A stretch of DNA of 64,000 bases from Pseudomonadota bacterium (GTDB lineage: Bacteria > Desulfobacterota > Desulfobacteria > Desulfobacterales > RPRI01). Location of the stretch: assembly GCA_018817425.1 (NCBI GenBank), contig JAHITX010000111.1, positions 62,001 through 126,000 of the forward strand, written 5' to 3'. The position numbers and the translations under genes were made by a program. Under the pieces are notes generated by a model. The model saw only the letters and a list, made by a program, of their open reading frames with translations, was not told the DNA's origin and did no database searches. This document shows positions 21,258-29,702 of the stretch, piece after piece (within the stretch, counting starts at the first letter, position 1; every line of letters starts with the position of its first letter).

Positions 21258-22431
21258 CTATAAATCTTTCAACCCACGGCAGGCCATGCACTCCAAGCTT
21301 TTCCATAAAAGGAGAAGGGTCAAATTCCTCTACATTAAACACTCCTTTGCCTTTCCATTTGCCGGTTAACATCATCATTGCCCCTATCATGGTTGGAACT
21401 CCGGTTGTGTAAGATATTGCCTGCGCTTTTATTTCTTTGTAGCATTTCGCATGATCACAGATGTTATAAATATAATACTTTCTTTTTTTACCGTCTTTTA
21501 TTCCTTCAATCATGCATCCTATGCAGGTTTTACCTTTATAGTTTTCGGCTAGAGATGTGGGCTCGGGAAGAAGAGCTTTTAAAAATTTTAACGGTACAAT
21601 CTGAAACCCCTCAAATTCTACCGGATCTATTCTTGTCATCCCGACATTTTCAAGTACTCTGAGATGTGTCAGATATTCCTGCGAAAAAGTCATCCAGAAT
21701 CTGATACGTTTTATGCTTGGTATATTTTTAATAAGAGACTCAAGTTCTTCATGGTACATAAGATACATCTCTTTAGGACCAATTTCGGGAAAATCAAATG
21801 ATTTATGCAGAGAAAGAGGATCAGTTTCAACCCACTTACCGTTTTCATAGTACTTGCCTCTTGCCGATACTTCTCTTATGTTTATTTCAGGATTAAAATT
21901 GGTGGCAAAAGGATGCCCGTGATCCCCGGCATTACAGTCCATTATGTCAATATAATTGATTTCATCAAAATGGTTTTTTGCTGCATGGGCGCAAAATATA
22001 TTTGTTACTCCCGGATCAAATCCACATCCAAGAAGAGCCATTATTCCTTTTTCCTTAAATCTTTCATGATAATCCCACTGCCATTTATAGCAAAACTTTG
22101 CTTCATCAGGCGGTTCATAATTTGCAGTATCCAGGTAGTCAACACCTGTTTCAAGACATGCATCCATTATAGTCAAGTCCTGATAAGGAAGGGCCGTATT
22201 AATAACAAGATCCGGAGATACTTTTTTGATGAGTTCAATCAGCTCCGGCGTATTGTCAGCATCAACCTTTGCTGTTTCTACAGGCACTGAAATCTGGTTT
22301 TTAATTTTTTCACATTTTTCAATTGTCCTGCTTGCAAGGACTATTTTCGAAAAAACATCCGGAACCTGGGCACATTTATGAGTTACAACACCTCCCACTC
22401 CACCTGCACCAATTATAAGAACTTTGCTCAT
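21244..22431 (-). CDS. Carboxynorspermidine/carboxyspermidine dehydrogenase
   Basis: A 395-residue member of the saccharopine dehydrogenase family that reductively condenses aspartate semialdehyde with putrescine or diaminopropane. The Rossmann motif GAGGVGGVVTHKCAQ is at residues 8-22. The motifs GCGFDPGVTNIFCAH and MDCNAGDHGHPF are typical of CANSDH enzymes. A TATAGATGAG context with GGAGG upstream supports the ATG. It pairs with nspC downstream. No putrescine-forming gene is in the window. Confidence 0.93.
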   Translation of the reverse strand: MSKVLIIGAGGVGGVVTHKCAQVPDVFSKIVLASRTIEKCEKIKNQISVPVETAKVDADNTPELIELIKKVSPDLVINTALPYQDLTIMDACLETGVDYLDTANYEPPDEAKFCYKWQWDYHERFKEKGIMALLGCGFDPGVTNIFCAHAAKNHFDEINYIDIMDCNAGDHGHPFATNFNPEINIREVSARGKYYENGKWVETDPLSLHKSFDFPEIGPKEMYLMYHEELESLIKNIPSIKRIRFWMTFSQEYLTHLRVLENVGMTRIDPVEFEGFQIVPLKFLKALLPEPTSLAENYKGKTCIGCMIEGIKDGKKRKYYIYNICDHAKCYKEIKAQAISYTTGVPTMIGAMMMLTGKWKGKGVFNVEEFDPSPFMEKLGVHGLPWVERFIDESK

Positions 22432-22701
22432 CTATATATCCTCCAATCTCATATGATAAATATTATAGACTCTCTGGTAGCATAATGCCGATTAAAAATC
22501 AAAGCTCATTCGTAAAGATAATTAAATTGGATTGTTCTTGCATGTCAGCATTATACGGATTATTATATCAGTAATAATTGCACACTCGCAGGAAGTTCGA
22601 TAAAAGGCTTATGATAATTTAGCACCGGATTAGGGTTAGGTTGAATTTGCCTGATCTTCTATTATTTAAAATAATATGGCATATCAACTGCCTCCCTATT
22701 T

Positions 22702-22721
22702 TATGTCAATTAAATGACATA
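22702..22721. promoter_or_regulatory. Palindromic candidate enhancer site TATGTCA-N6-TGACATA
   Basis: A perfect 7-bp inverted repeat with a 6-bp spacer, centred about 100 bp upstream of the -24 element of the sigma-54 promoter at 22813. Position and dyad symmetry suit the binding site of a sigma-54 activator. Confidence 0.55.
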
Positions 22722-22812
22722 TATTTTCAATAATTTATATTCAAAACAGTGACTGCGGATATTGGAATTAATAAATACTATTAAATTAAGCAGATTAGCC
22801 ACTATTATAATT

Positions 22813-22828
22813 TGGCCCGCTTTTTGCT
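22813..22828 (+). promoter_or_regulatory. Sigma-54 promoter upstream of glycogen phosphorylase
   Basis: TGGCCCGCTTTTTGCT matches the -24/-12 consensus TGGCACG-N4-TTGC(A/T) at all positions except one, with GG and GC exactly 10 bases apart. Predicted start near 22839, leaving a leader of about 90 bases before ATG 22931. Confidence 0.75.
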
Positions 22829-22930
22829 GCTTTATTTGTTATACACAACCTTCTATAAAAACCTGACCTTTTTGTGAAGGCATCAGGATTGATTTTGTTA
22901 ACATGATTGCTTTGAAAAAAGAGGAAAACC

Positions 22931-25411
22931 ATGAAAAAGAGTACACTGTTTCATAAATGGGGCACTTTTAATAAAGGAACAGACTGGAAAAGCATACAGA
23001 TATCTTTTGCGAACCATCTTGAATATTCTCTTTCTAAAGATCAATATACCGCAACCGATCGCGATCTATATCTTTCTCTGGCACTTTCTGCCAGAGACCG
23101 TCTTATTGAGCGCTGGATACGTACTCAGCAGCTTTATTATAATCATGATGTTAAAAGAGTATATTATCTTTCAGCCGAATATCTTATGGGTCGCCTGCTT
23201 GTTAATAACCTGATTAATCTGGAAATTTATAAAGAATCAAAAAAAGCCATGGATGAACTCAATATTGAGATGGAAGAGCTTGTAGAAAATGAGCCGGATA
23301 TGGGCCTGGGAAACGGCGGTCTTGGAAGGCTTGCTTCCTGTTTTCTTGATTCAATGGCAACCCTTGAAATCCCTGCATATGGCTACGGCATAAGATATGA
23401 GTTTGGTATTTTCGATCAGGCTATAAGAAATCTTGGCCAGGTCGAGCGTCCTGAAAATTGGCTCAAATATACAAATCCCTGGGAAATCGCCAGACCTGAA
23501 TACAGCTTTACGGTTAAATTCTACGGTAAGATAAAACAAATTATCCTGCCTGACGGAAAACTTAAAACTGAATGGATTGATACTAACGATTTAATTGGTA
23601 TTGCCTATGATACTCCGATATCCGGTTATGCCAATAATACTGTAAATACCTTAAGGCTCTGGTCGGCAAGAGCCTCAAAAGAATTTGATCTTCAATATTT
23701 TCAGCATGGCAATTACCTCAAAGCGGTTGAAGAAAAAAATATCTCCGAAAATATCTCAAAAGTACTTTATCCAAATGATGAGTTGTTTGCCGGAAGAGAG
23801 TTGAGACTTAAACAGGAATACTTTTTCGTTTCCTGCTCAATTCAGGATATAATCAGGAGGTATCTGGTAAATCATGATTCTTTTGATGAATTTCCCGAAA
23901 AAGTAGCTATACAGATGAACGACACCCACCCTGCCCTTGCGATCCCCGAACTTATGCGCCTTTTTCTCGATCAACACGGCCTTGACTGGGAAACCGCATG
24001 GGATATTACCGAAAAGTCATGCGCCTATACTAACCATACACTTCTTTCGGAAGCTCTTGAGAAATGGCCGGTAACCATGTTTGAATCACTTCTTCCCCGG
24101 CACCTGCAAATAATATATGAAATAAACCGTCGGTTTTTAAGAGACGTATCTGTTCGTTATCTGGGTGATGAAAATAAATTGCAAAGAATGTCCATTGTTG
24201 GAGAAGATTCTGAAAAGAGAATCCGTATGGCTCACCTTGCAATCGTAGGCTCGCACTCTGTAAACGGAGTAGCTGCACTTCACAGCAAACTGCTGAAGGA
24301 AAGTAAATTAAAAGATTTTGATATAATGTATCCGGGTAAGTTCAATAACAAAACAAATGGAATTACTCCCCGAAGATGGCTGCTTGCCTCAAACCCTAAA
24401 TTATCCGAACTTATTACTTTAAGAATAGGAAACGAATGGGCGAAAGATCTTGAGCAACTTAGAAAAATTGAGCCCTTTACAGAAGACCCCGATTTTATAA
24501 AAGAATTAAAAGCTGTAAAGCTTTACAATAAAAAACGGCTTGCAAAAATCATAAAAAACCAAACCGGTATCATAGCTAGTCCCAATTCTATTTTTGATAT
24601 CCAGGTGAAACGAATTCATGAATACAAAAGACAGCTCTTAAATGTTATTCATATAATCTACTGCTGGTTAAAACTCAAAGAGAATGCGGATTTTTCGATG
24701 CATCCCCGAACGTTTATATTTGGCGGCAAAGCTGCTCCCGGATATATAACGGCAAAAACTATTATCCGGCTTATTTGCCATGTTGCCGAAATGGTAAATC
24801 GTGACACATCAACAAATAATATTATAAAAGTAGTATTTATTCCAAACTATCGGGTCTCACTGGCCGAAAAGATCTTTCCTGCAGCCGATGTCTCTCAGCA
24901 GATTTCAACTGCCGGACTGGAAGCTTCGGGCACTTCCAATATGAAATTTGCTTTAAATGGGGCACTCACTGTAGGTACTCTTGACGGAGCAAACATAGAA
25001 ATCATGGAAGAAGTCGGCAGGGAAAATATATTTATATTCGGCTTAACTGCGGATGAAGTAGCCGACAATCGTCAAAGCTATAATCCTCGCGAATACTATG
25101 AGAAAGATCCTCTTCTTGTTAAAACGATAGAACTTATCCGTAATGGTTTCTTCAGCCCTGAAGAGCCTGATATATTCCATGATCTTGTCAATTTGCTGCT
25201 TAATGATGACAAATATTTCATTCTTGCCGATTTCGAGGCGTATTTTAATTGCCAGAGGGCAGTTGATTCCCTGTACAGAGATCAGGACGCATGGAGCAAA
25301 AAAGCAATATTAAATATTGCAAGAATTGGCAAGTTTTCATCCGACAGGACTATTATGGAATATAATCGTGATATATGGCATACTGAGCCATGGCCTGTGC
25401 TTAAAGAATAA
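22931..25411 (+). CDS. glgP: Glycogen/starch phosphorylase (copy 1)
   Basis: PLP enzyme that releases glucose 1-phosphate from glycogen or maltodextrin, 826 residues, full length for the bacterial/eukaryotic-type GT35 family. Landmarks are YYLSAEYLMGR near the N-terminus, the ENEPDMGLGNGGLGRLASC active-site loop, and EASGTSNMKFALNGALTVGT, which contains the PLP lysine (Lys in NMKF). An AGAGGAAAACC site precedes the ATG. It is preceded by a strong sigma-54 promoter, unusual for this gene. A second phosphorylase lies 4 kb downstream. Confidence 0.95.
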   Translation: MKKSTLFHKWGTFNKGTDWKSIQISFANHLEYSLSKDQYTATDRDLYLSLALSARDRLIERWIRTQQLYYNHDVKRVYYLSAEYLMGRLLVNNLINLEIYKESKKAMDELNIEMEELVENEPDMGLGNGGLGRLASCFLDSMATLEIPAYGYGIRYEFGIFDQAIRNLGQVERPENWLKYTNPWEIARPEYSFTVKFYGKIKQIILPDGKLKTEWIDTNDLIGIAYDTPISGYANNTVNTLRLWSARASKEFDLQYFQHGNYLKAVEEKNISENISKVLYPNDELFAGRELRLKQEYFFVSCSIQDIIRRYLVNHDSFDEFPEKVAIQMNDTHPALAIPELMRLFLDQHGLDWETAWDITEKSCAYTNHTLLSEALEKWPVTMFESLLPRHLQIIYEINRRFLRDVSVRYLGDENKLQRMSIVGEDSEKRIRMAHLAIVGSHSVNGVAALHSKLLKESKLKDFDIMYPGKFNNKTNGITPRRWLLASNPKLSELITLRIGNEWAKDLEQLRKIEPFTEDPDFIKELKAVKLYNKKRLAKIIKNQTGIIASPNSIFDIQVKRIHEYKRQLLNVIHIIYCWLKLKENADFSMHPRTFIFGGKAAPGYITAKTIIRLICHVAEMVNRDTSTNNIIKVVFIPNYRVSLAEKIFPAADVSQQISTAGLEASGTSNMKFALNGALTVGTLDGANIEIMEEVGRENIFIFGLTADEVADNRQSYNPREYYEKDPLLVKTIELIRNGFFSPEEPDIFHDLVNLLLNDDKYFILADFEAYFNCQRAVDSLYRDQDAWSKKAILNIARIGKFSSDRTIMEYNRDIWHTEPWPVLKE

Positions 25412-25417
25412 ACATAA

Positions 25418-25615
25418 CTACTCAGGTTCTTGAGTTCCAGGTTCACAGTTCAAGTTCAGAAAGCGATGAGAATCGCACGTTTTGATGACATTGAGGCTTG
25501 GCAACCGGCTTGTGAATTGACTCAAAAAGTTTACCCACCTGAGCGGTCTTTGTATATGAAGGGCTCAAGGCAATCAACTGTGAACCGTGAACTTTGAACT
25601 TAACAACCTGAGTAG
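25418..25615. mobile_element. 198-bp inverted-repeat element (MITE-like)
   Basis: Ends in a perfect 11-bp inverted repeat (CTACTCAGGTT / AACCTGAGTAG). The similarity continues inward to about 38-40 bp with roughly 80% match, made of GTTCA-rich units. Between the ends is a short ORF resembling the start of a four-helix-bundle (23S rRNA intervening-sequence) protein. It fills the gap between the convergent glgP1 and MFS genes. No transposase and no clear target duplication. Confidence 0.6.
25466..25597 (+). pseudogene. Fragment of a four-helix-bundle (S23/IVP family) protein
   Basis: A 43-codon ORF beginning MRIARFDDIEAWQPACEL. The first 23 residues resemble the conserved N-terminus of four-helix-bundle proteins encoded in 23S rRNA intervening sequences and in related small genes (FDDIEAWQ-x-A-x-x-L-x-x-x-VY). 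After Val-Tyr the sequence is unrelated and stops, where the family normally continues for about 95 more residues. It is therefore a truncated remnant inside the inverted-repeat element, not a working gene. Confidence 0.6.
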
Positions 25616-25620
25616 ATACC

Positions 25621-26841
25621 TTAATGCTTCCTTCGATAGGCAAGCAACCCTGACAAAGCAATCGTAGCGAAAGCTCCTCCTGCCCAAAATGTAGCCGGCG
25701 CACCGAATGCATTCCAAAGTGTACCTGCAACCACACTGGCAAGCAGAAGCGAACTACCTCCGACAAGATTAAAAATCCCAAAAGCAGTGCCGCGAAGTTC
25801 AGCAGGAGCAGTATCAGCCACAAGTTTAGTGAATAATCCTTGCGTAAGTCCCATATGCAGTCCCCAAAGTGCTGCTCCTATAAATGCTGTTAACGGTGAT
25901 TTTGCTGCGGCCAATACTAAATCAGCGGCAATTAGCATAGCAAGCCCTATGATAAGTATTTTCTTCTGACTAAGCCGATCGGCGGCAACTCCGGCAGGAT
26001 AGGCAGTTGCCGTATAAACGATATTCATTACAATCATAACAAGCGGCACGTAGCCTATGTTCAGCCCTACATCCTGGGCACGAAGTATCAGAAATGCTTC
26101 GCTGAAGCGAGCCAGAGTAAATACAGCACCGAGTAGCACGACGTGCCAATAACGAAGCGGTAAACGCTTTGCATCGGTTAAGGTCAAAGTATTTCGTACA
26201 CCCGAATTTTTCTTTGTGCTCTCCGGATCATGAACGCCAAAGATAAGCAACGCTACAGCGATAAACGCAGGGACAACTGCAATCCACAGCACCATTCTGA
26301 TATCGTTTGCAAGCCATGCCATAAATGCAAGTGCTATCAGCGGGCCTATAAATGCGCCAACGGAATCCAGCGACTGGCGGAAACCATATGCCGCACCACG
26401 CAGCTCGATAGGTGCTATATCCGCCACCAGAGCGTCTCTTGGGGCACCACGAATGCCCTTGCCGATCCGGTCTGTGAAGCGTGCTGCAAATACCCAATTA
26501 ATACTGATTGCCAGCGGAAAGACCGGCTTAGTGACAGCCGCCAATCCGTATCCAATAACAGCGAGCAACTTGCGTTTTCCAAGATAGTCACTGATTGCTC
26601 CGGAAAATACTTTTGTTATAGAGGCGGCGGCCTCGCCTATTCCTTCAATGATACCAATGGTTATCATGGAAGCTCCAAGGACAGTGGACATAAATACCGG
26701 CAGCAGACTGTGAATAAGTTCGGAAGAGATATCCATGAACATTGATACAAAACCCAGCGCCCAGATGCCAGCAGGCAAAGCTTTGAATGCTCCCAAGCCG
26801 GTTGGAGAAGATCGGCTGCTATTTGTATGTAAAGTCTTCAT
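25621..26841 (-). CDS. MFS transporter
   Basis: A 406-residue major-facilitator protein with about 12 membrane helices. The loop 2-3 motif appears as GAISDYLGKRKLLAVIGYG, and FTDRIGKGIRGAPRDALVAD is seen in a group of bacterial MFS proteins of unknown substrate. The second half repeats the loop motif as GVAADRLSQKK. The coding sequence looks more GC-rich than its neighbours, which may mean acquisition by transfer. It is a stand-alone gene, its stop 5 bp from the inverted-repeat element. Confidence 0.9.
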   Translation of the reverse strand: MKTLHTNSSRSSPTGLGAFKALPAGIWALGFVSMFMDISSELIHSLLPVFMSTVLGASMITIGIIEGIGEAAASITKVFSGAISDYLGKRKLLAVIGYGLAAVTKPVFPLAISINWVFAARFTDRIGKGIRGAPRDALVADIAPIELRGAAYGFRQSLDSVGAFIGPLIALAFMAWLANDIRMVLWIAVVPAFIAVALLIFGVHDPESTKKNSGVRNTLTLTDAKRLPLRYWHVVLLGAVFTLARFSEAFLILRAQDVGLNIGYVPLVMIVMNIVYTATAYPAGVAADRLSQKKILIIGLAMLIAADLVLAAAKSPLTAFIGAALWGLHMGLTQGLFTKLVADTAPAELRGTAFGIFNLVGGSSLLLASVVAGTLWNAFGAPATFWAGGAFATIALSGLLAYRRKH

Positions 26842-27127
26842 GTATCATTGGATTATGTATATTGTAATATTCTACATTCTATGGCATATTGTAAAAATTC
26901 TTCATCAGTTCGGATTATAACTCCTTCAAAGTGCTGTCTTATGAGTTTTTTGTCAGTATAGCACATACTGTATTTCTTGCAAAAGAACTGTTCACCTCTT
27001 TAATTATTTTGCCTGAGTTTATAAATATAAAAAATAATAACTTTAAATTTTCAAAAATTCAGGTTATTCTGGTTTTAAAAATAATCTGCGCAACCACAAC
27101 AAAAAACACTTGAGAAAGGAGCATGTT

Positions 27128-27640
27128 ATGTCTAAAGAACATTTGGCAGCAAACTGCGGGCTTTACTGCGGTGCCTGCTCACTCTACCGGGCCAGACGTG
27201 ACAAAAGCCCACAGTTTATTGATGAGATGATGCAAGTCATTAGAAATGAGTTGCCGGTGCCCGACAAGAAAATTAATATGGAGGAAATAGACTGCGATGG
27301 CTGTCGTGGTGGAGGCCAGCTAACATCCTATTGTATGGATTGTAAGATCCGCCTGTGTGTGGAAAAAAAATCAGATGCCGGCCATTGCACAGAATGCAAA
27401 GATTTCCCATGTTCTTTAATCACAGACTTTAATAATGATGGTATACCTCATCATGCTGAGGCAGTTAAAAATATGATTGATATGCGCCTGATTGGTATCG
27501 AAAACTGGACCATTGAACAGGAAAAACGCTGGCAATGTCATGCGTGTGGCACCGCAATCCATTGGTATTCCGGATCATGCCCAAAATGTGAAACATTGCA
27601 ACCGACCCGCCTGCTCAAGCTGTCACAGGATGGTCGCTAA
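27128..27640 (+). CDS. DUF3795-like cysteine-rich protein
   Basis: A 170-residue protein beginning MSKEHLAANCGLYCGACSLY. The paired CGLYCGAC motif, a second cluster (CDGCRGGGQ...YCMDCKIRLC), then CTECKDFPC fit the DUF3795 family of small Cys-rich proteins of unknown function. A rubredoxin/zinc-ribbon-like pair (CHAC...CPKC) ends the protein. Cysteine spacing suggests metal or Fe-S binding. ATG 27128 is chosen over an in-frame TTG at 27110 because AAAGGAG precedes it. The PilT-like ATPase gene follows closely, so they may be co-transcribed. Confidence 0.85.
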   Translation: MSKEHLAANCGLYCGACSLYRARRDKSPQFIDEMMQVIRNELPVPDKKINMEEIDCDGCRGGGQLTSYCMDCKIRLCVEKKSDAGHCTECKDFPCSLITDFNNDGIPHHAEAVKNMIDMRLIGIENWTIEQEKRWQCHACGTAIHWYSGSCPKCETLQPTRLLKLSQDGR

Positions 27641-27677
27641 AGCAATCAAAAACCATAAAGGATCAGGGAATAAAGTA

Positions 27678-29276
27678 ATGCCGGTCGAATCAAAGAGCAG
27701 AAGTACATCTCTAAATTTTCGGGGCCTTATTGGTGAAGAACTTATAAGCTCTGGGCTCATTACAAAAGAACAACTTAAAAAAGCTCTTGCCAGACGGTCT
27801 CAGGTTGACATGCCCATAGGCTCGCTTCTTATAAAGATGGGTTTTGTGTCAACTGATAATATGCTGATATTTCTGTCGAAAAAATTTGCCGTGCCCCATA
27901 TTAACTTGTTTGGTATCAACATTGCCCACGAAATAATTAAGTTAATCCCACTAAACCAGATCAAACAATATAAAATTCTTCCCATATCCAAAGAAAGCAA
28001 TATCCTTACCCTTGGCATGGTCAGCCCACATGATTTTGGGGTAGTCAGCGATCTGGAATTTACAATGGGAATCAAAATCAAACCCGTGGTGGTACCGTTT
28101 TTTATGATGGAGGCAGCATTAAACTTTTTATCTTCAAATTATGATAACGATGTCATTGGGAAGACAATCAAGGCTATAGCACTGCAAGATAAAAGTGAAG
28201 CCCATTCTTCTCCCAAAATCGAATCGCTTCTGGCCTATCTTGTCAAAACAAGGGCTACCGACATGCTGCTGACGGCAGGAGTTCCCCCGTCCATTAAAGT
28301 AAGCAATCAGGTCAAACGACTGTCGAGTGCTTCCTTAACCCCTGCTGATTGCGAATTATATGCCAAAGAACTTTTAAGTAACAATGCTTCCGGCTGGGTA
28401 AAATTCCAACAGACCAATGATTTGGATATAGCAGTAACATATCCGAATACAGGCCGGTTCAGAATAAATTTTTATAAACAAAGAAATTCCGTATCCATTA
28501 ATATTCGTCGTCTGTACGACAACCTTCCCACAATGGAAGAACTCAACCTGCCTGAATGGATAAAAAATTATGCATTAAAACCTCATGGCCTGATCATCAT
28601 ATCCGGCCCGGCCGGCCATGGAAAATCAACGACCCTGTGCTCTATGATAGATATCATCAATACAAACCGGCAATGCAATATTATCACTTTGGAAGATCCT
28701 GTAGAATATCTGCACAAACACAAAAAAAGTAATGTCAACCAACGGGAAATCGGCAGAGATACCCAAAGTTTTGCCATAGGTTTGCGCTCTGTTTTCCGGC
28801 AATCCCCTGATGTGGTTGTCATTGGTGAATTACGTGATACGGAATCTTTCGAGATTGCTTTAAGAGCCGCAGGAACCGGCAGCCTTGTTCTAAGCACCAT
28901 GAATGCCGCTAATTCCACAGCAGTATTTCGCATGATAGTAAACATGTTCCCGGAAAATCAGCAAAACCTGATTAGTATGTTATTGGCGGACACTCTGCTG
29001 CTTTCTTTAGCACAACGTCTGGTACTCAATAAAGACAAAAGCAAACAGCTTCTGGTTTTGGAACGCTTCTCAAATTCAAATCGGGTAGGAAACCTGATAC
29101 GGGAAGGCAAACTGCATCAGATCCGCTCCCAGATGGAAACCGGATGTGAAGAATTTATGTCTATCGACATGTCCCTTGCAAAATTATATAAAGAAGGGAA
29201 AATCGATTTTGAGGAAGGGCTCATTTTTTCGTATAACAAACAACTCTATCAAGACATAAGCGGCGTAAAAATTTAA
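27678..29276 (+). CDS. PilT/GspE-type secretion ATPase with N-terminal MshEN domain
   Basis: A protein of about 532 residues from ATG 27678; an alternative ATG at 27630 would overlap the previous gene. Residues about 12-150 match the GspE/MshE N-terminal domain (GEELISSGLITKEQLKKAL), which often binds c-di-GMP. The rest is a PilT-type ATPase: Walker A GPAGHGKST, Asp box TLEDPVEY, Walker B VVVIGELRD. The His box, normally TLHTxSA, reads TMNAANS. This combination of a PilB-like N-domain and a PilT-like core suggests a twitching or secretion motor accessory, but no pilus genes adjoin. Function uncertain. Confidence 0.85.
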   Translation: MPVESKSRSTSLNFRGLIGEELISSGLITKEQLKKALARRSQVDMPIGSLLIKMGFVSTDNMLIFLSKKFAVPHINLFGINIAHEIIKLIPLNQIKQYKILPISKESNILTLGMVSPHDFGVVSDLEFTMGIKIKPVVVPFFMMEAALNFLSSNYDNDVIGKTIKAIALQDKSEAHSSPKIESLLAYLVKTRATDMLLTAGVPPSIKVSNQVKRLSSASLTPADCELYAKELLSNNASGWVKFQQTNDLDIAVTYPNTGRFRINFYKQRNSVSINIRRLYDNLPTMEELNLPEWIKNYALKPHGLIIISGPAGHGKSTTLCSMIDIINTNRQCNIITLEDPVEYLHKHKKSNVNQREIGRDTQSFAIGLRSVFRQSPDVVVIGELRDTESFEIALRAAGTGSLVLSTMNAANSTAVFRMIVNMFPENQQNLISMLLADTLLLSLAQRLVLNKDKSKQLLVLERFSNSNRVGNLIREGKLHQIRSQMETGCEEFMSIDMSLAKLYKEGKIDFEEGLIFSYNKQLYQDISGVKI

Positions 29277-29326
29277 TAAATCGGTAGAAAATCGTCACAT
29301 TTATATTAACATGAGGAAATCTTATT

Positions 29327-29542
29327 ATGGAAAATTTAAGACCAGACAGACGAGACCGCACTGATGTTGACCGAAGAAACAGCCTTGACCGCAGGCAGGC
29401 TTACGATGTTATAGCCACGGATATATTAGGTCAGGAGCGTCGAAGACCGGCCTTTGATAGAAGAAAAAATGGAGAACAGCGAAAAGGTTGGGTGAGAACA
29501 AATAAGTGGAGCAGTATTTTTGTTTCAGCTTATTTCGTCTGA
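29327..29542 (+). CDS. Small arginine-rich hypothetical protein
   Basis: A 71-residue protein with repeated D-R-R units (PDRRDRTDVDRR, LDRRQ, FDRRKNGEQRKGW) and a C-terminal NKWSSIFVSAYFV. ATGAGGAAAT precedes the start at a reasonable distance. The Arg/Asp repeat followed by a W-V-R...WSS end looks like a conserved small protein, but I do not recognise a function. It lies after the PilT-like gene, possibly the same transcript. Confidence 0.55.
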   Translation: MENLRPDRRDRTDVDRRNSLDRRQAYDVIATDILGQERRRPAFDRRKNGEQRKGWVRTNKWSSIFVSAYFV

Positions 29543-29702
29543 CTTTGTTTTTGAAATATATTGAGCTGATACCTATTGAGCCACTTTAATTGCATCTGAA
29601 CCTGATAAATGTTTCCAATAGATCCGATTTACACCTCATTTAAACTGCCGCTTAATACAAATCATGTTGGAATCGTATATGAAACAGCTGAAAGGAACGG
29701 TC

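Larger units (their letters stand above)
22432..22930. other. Divergent intergenic region, polyamine operon / glgP1
   Basis: 499 bp of AT-rich DNA. Its right half holds a palindrome (22702-22721) and a sigma-54 promoter (22813-22828) reading toward glgP1. The left half should hold the polyamine operon promoter; a TATAAT read on the minus strand lies near 22553, but I find no good -35. No ORF is supported. Confidence 0.6.

Noticed and set aside
22470-22570. Near inverted repeat GCATAATGC / GCATTATAC and a minus-strand TATAAT before the polyamine operon
   Set aside because: No acceptable -35 at proper spacing and imperfect symmetry; left as part of the intergenic note only.
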